From contig CAUHHV010000048.1 in the NCBI GenBank assembly GCA_959606065.1, forward strand, positions 1-6,148: a stretch of 6,148 nt of DNA, in the 5' to 3' direction. Made by a program: the position numbers and the translations under genes. This DNA is from an uncultured Collinsella sp. (GTDB lineage Bacteria; Actinomycetota; Coriobacteriia; Coriobacteriales; Coriobacteriaceae). Below, in pieces: positions 4,764 through 6,148 of this stretch. Under the pieces are notes generated by a model. It did not search any database. It saw only the letters and a list, made by a program, of their open reading frames with translations, and was not told where the DNA came from. How positions within the stretch are numbered: the first letter of the stretch is position 1; each line of letters begins with the position of its first letter.

Positions 4764-6020
4764 CTACTTGTAATACGTCTTGAACAGCTTAAAGTGGCGC
4801 AGCTTGGTGTGCCACATGCGCAGCCAGCGGTTAAAGACAAAGTCGCCCTTCATAAACGAAGGGTCGGCGCCCTTGCCTTCCTTGTCCAGGCGATGCACCT
4901 TCGCGCGCAACTCGGGATCCTTGACGTACTTGTCGACGACGCCCATGGGAACGACCATCCACAGGGCCTCGTCCTGCGCCGTCACAAACTCCGGCTCAAA
5001 CGGGCGGTTGAACACATACTCGTCCACCACATACTTGGCAACGTTAAAGCCGCTGTTGGTGACGTAGTAGTTGCTGCGACCCTGGCGCGTGTTGAAATCG
5101 AAGAACTTAAACGAGCCGTCGCGCTCGTCGTACTTAACGTCAAAGTTGGAATAGCCCACAAAGTGAAGGTCCTCGAGCAACTTGCGCACGCCACCCATAA
5201 GCTCGTCATTGGGCTCGGTGATGATGCAGGCGTGATTACCGACGCCATGGGGCTGATGCTCCTCGAGCAGCACGTGGCCCAGGCACATCATGCGGACCTT
5301 GCCGTTGCGGTCGGAATAGCTGGTGAGCACGCGCATGTACTCGTCGTTGCCGGGCACGCGATCCTGCAAGATCAGGTCGTCGGTGTAGCCGCTGGCATAC
5401 GAGTCGCGAATGACCTGTTCCAGCTCAGCACGGTCGGCAATCTCATAGGCCTTTTTCTGGCCCTCGAACTCGTGCTGCCACCACATGATGCCGTCGGAAG
5501 GCTTCAGGATCATCGGGTAAGGAAAATCGATCTGGTCGAGCACTTCGGCAGGTGCCTCGCCTTGGGCATTCAGCATCGCCATGGTGAAGGTAAAGGTATG
5601 CGGATAGGGCACGCCATGCTTCTCGCACAGCTCGTAGAAGATCTCCTTCTTCTGACACTGCTCAAGCATGCTATAGGGAGCGTAAGGCGCGACGATGTTA
5701 TCCGCCAACTCATGGGCATCCTTGGCCTGAGCCACGAGGGCAACATAGTTATCTCCACAGCCCACAAGGACAATCGTCTTATCGGCATGCGCTTGGGCAA
5801 TGCCGTTGACGGTCCTGAGCATCACGGGCATGGTATCGATATCCACGTTGGGCGTGTAGTCGATAATCTGACTGCGGTACGCGGGACCCGTCTGATACTT
5901 GCCAAAGACCAGACTCTTGACCTGGTACTCCTCGTAGAAGGCGCGCGCCACCGAATAGGCGTTGATGTCGCCACCGAGCAGCACGGGGATAAACTCACGC
6001 TCTGTAAACTGCAATGCCAT
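4764..6020 (-). CDS. ATP-grasp carboxylate-amine ligase, D-aspartate ligase-like
   Basis: This 418-residue cytosolic protein has the ATP-grasp layout: an N-terminal substrate domain opening with FIPVLLGGDINAYSVARAF (10-28), an ATP-binding lysine in MILKPSDG (Lys173), and a metal-binding end motif DFNTRQGRSN (308-317, Asp308/Asn310/Arg312). ATP-grasp enzymes join a carboxylate to an amine through an acyl-phosphate. The N-terminus and the DFNTRQGR motif resemble Aslfm of Enterococcus faecium, which adds D-Asp to the side chain of the peptidoglycan precursor. The adjacent Asp/Glu racemase repeats the E. faecium gene pairing and would supply D-Asp. ATG at 6020 has AGGAAG (6031-6026) 5 bases upstream. 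No membrane segment or signal peptide is seen. The ATP-grasp fold is near certain; the D-Asp substrate is inferred from resemblance and context, and other amino acid or peptide ligases are possible. Confidence 0.83.
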   Translation of the reverse strand: MALQFTEREFIPVLLGGDINAYSVARAFYEEYQVKSLVFGKYQTGPAYRSQIIDYTPNVDIDTMPVMLRTVNGIAQAHADKTIVLVGCGDNYVALVAQAKDAHELADNIVAPYAPYSMLEQCQKKEIFYELCEKHGVPYPHTFTFTMAMLNAQGEAPAEVLDQIDFPYPMILKPSDGIMWWQHEFEGQKKAYEIADRAELEQVIRDSYASGYTDDLILQDRVPGNDEYMRVLTSYSDRNGKVRMMCLGHVLLEEHQPHGVGNHACIITEPNDELMGGVRKLLEDLHFVGYSNFDVKYDERDGSFKFFDFNTRQGRSNYYVTNSGFNVAKYVVDEYVFNRPFEPEFVTAQDEALWMVVPMGVVDKYVKDPELRAKVHRLDKEGKGADPSFMKGDFVFNRWLRMWHTKLRHFKLFKTYYK

Positions 6021-6062
6021 GGATACTTCCTATCATGAACTGCCCACACAACGGGGCGGTCT

Positions 6063-6070
6063 TTGCGCAA
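6063..6070. promoter_or_regulatory. TTGCGCAA palindrome at the ligase promoter
   Basis: An 8-bp perfect palindrome starts 7 bases after the candidate -10 box of the ligase gene and 43 bases before its start codon. The same sequence at the racemase promoter (4700-4707) starts 8 bases after that gene's -10 box. It is a candidate shared operator. Confidence 0.45.
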
Positions 6071-6077
6071 CTGATTT

Positions 6078-6107
6078 ATTCTAGCGTGCCAAGCCGCCGG
6101 CGCCCAA
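6078..6107 (-). promoter_or_regulatory. Candidate promoter of the D-Asp ligase-like gene
   Basis: On the minus strand TAGAAT (6083-6078, 5 of 6 to the -10 consensus) is preceded after 18 bases by TTGGGC (6107-6102), a partial -35. Transcription would start near 6071, about 50 bases before the ATG at 6020. Nothing further is recognised between 6108 and the window end. Confidence 0.45.
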
Positions 6108-6148
6108 AGCTCCACCGTATCTATGGCAATCGACGTAATCGTCCAGCA

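Noticed and set aside
4578..6038. 486-codon + strand frame opposite the ATP-grasp gene
   Set aside because: Its composition is Leu/Val/His-rich without recognisable domains. The minus-strand frame has the ATP-grasp Lys and the DFNTR motif and a ribosome binding site.
1..6148. tRNA or rRNA genes
   Set aside because: No cloverleaf with a TTCRANY-like T-arm and no conserved rRNA segment was noticed on either strand.

Overview
The window is GC-rich bacterial DNA (visibly about 60 % G+C) with strong purine-rich ribosome binding sites, an LPXTG-type surface protein end, and an ATP-grasp/Asp-Glu racemase pair typical of Gram-positive cell-wall synthesis. Together with the style of the ECF transporter this suggests a Gram-positive actinobacterium, most likely a gut Coriobacteriia member such as Collinsella. 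That placement is inference; no marker gene is present.

Layout. Bases 1-132 are the last 43 codons of a sortase-anchored surface protein (LPTTG, membrane segment, basic tail), followed by a hairpin terminator (140-191). Next comes a regulated leader: an AT-rich perfect palindrome (212-234), an extended -10 promoter (about 231-261), a 22-residue leader peptide with three consecutive Trp codons (320-388), and a 12-bp intrinsic terminator with a T-run (425-455). This is a tryptophan attenuator. It controls an ECF-type transporter operon on the + strand: a small membrane S component resembling TrpP (533-1105), a double-domain ATPase (1318-3069) and the transmembrane coupling subunit EcfT (3062-3808). 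The S gene and the ATPase gene are separated by 212 bp holding two elaborate inverted-repeat elements.

The operon ends at a strong hairpin (3839-3873), which with a second hairpin (3892-3926) also terminates the convergent minus-strand genes. These are an ATP-grasp ligase of D-aspartate-ligase type (6020 to 4764) followed by an aspartate/glutamate racemase (4679 to 3933). Each has its own plausible promoter, and both promoters carry the same palindrome TTGCGCAA 7-8 bases after the -10 box.

How it fits together. The + strand operon appears to be a self-contained tryptophan uptake system (S + A-A + T), switched on when charged tRNA-Trp is scarce and the ribosome stalls on the leader's Trp codons. 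The minus-strand pair probably makes D-Asp (racemase) and attaches it to a peptidoglycan precursor side chain (ligase), as in the Enterococcus faecium Aslfm/racemase pair. The most interesting points are the Trp attenuator on an ECF transporter, its unusual antiterminator candidate, the asymmetric fused ATPase with a Gln in place of the switch His, and the palindrome shared by the two cell-wall gene promoters.
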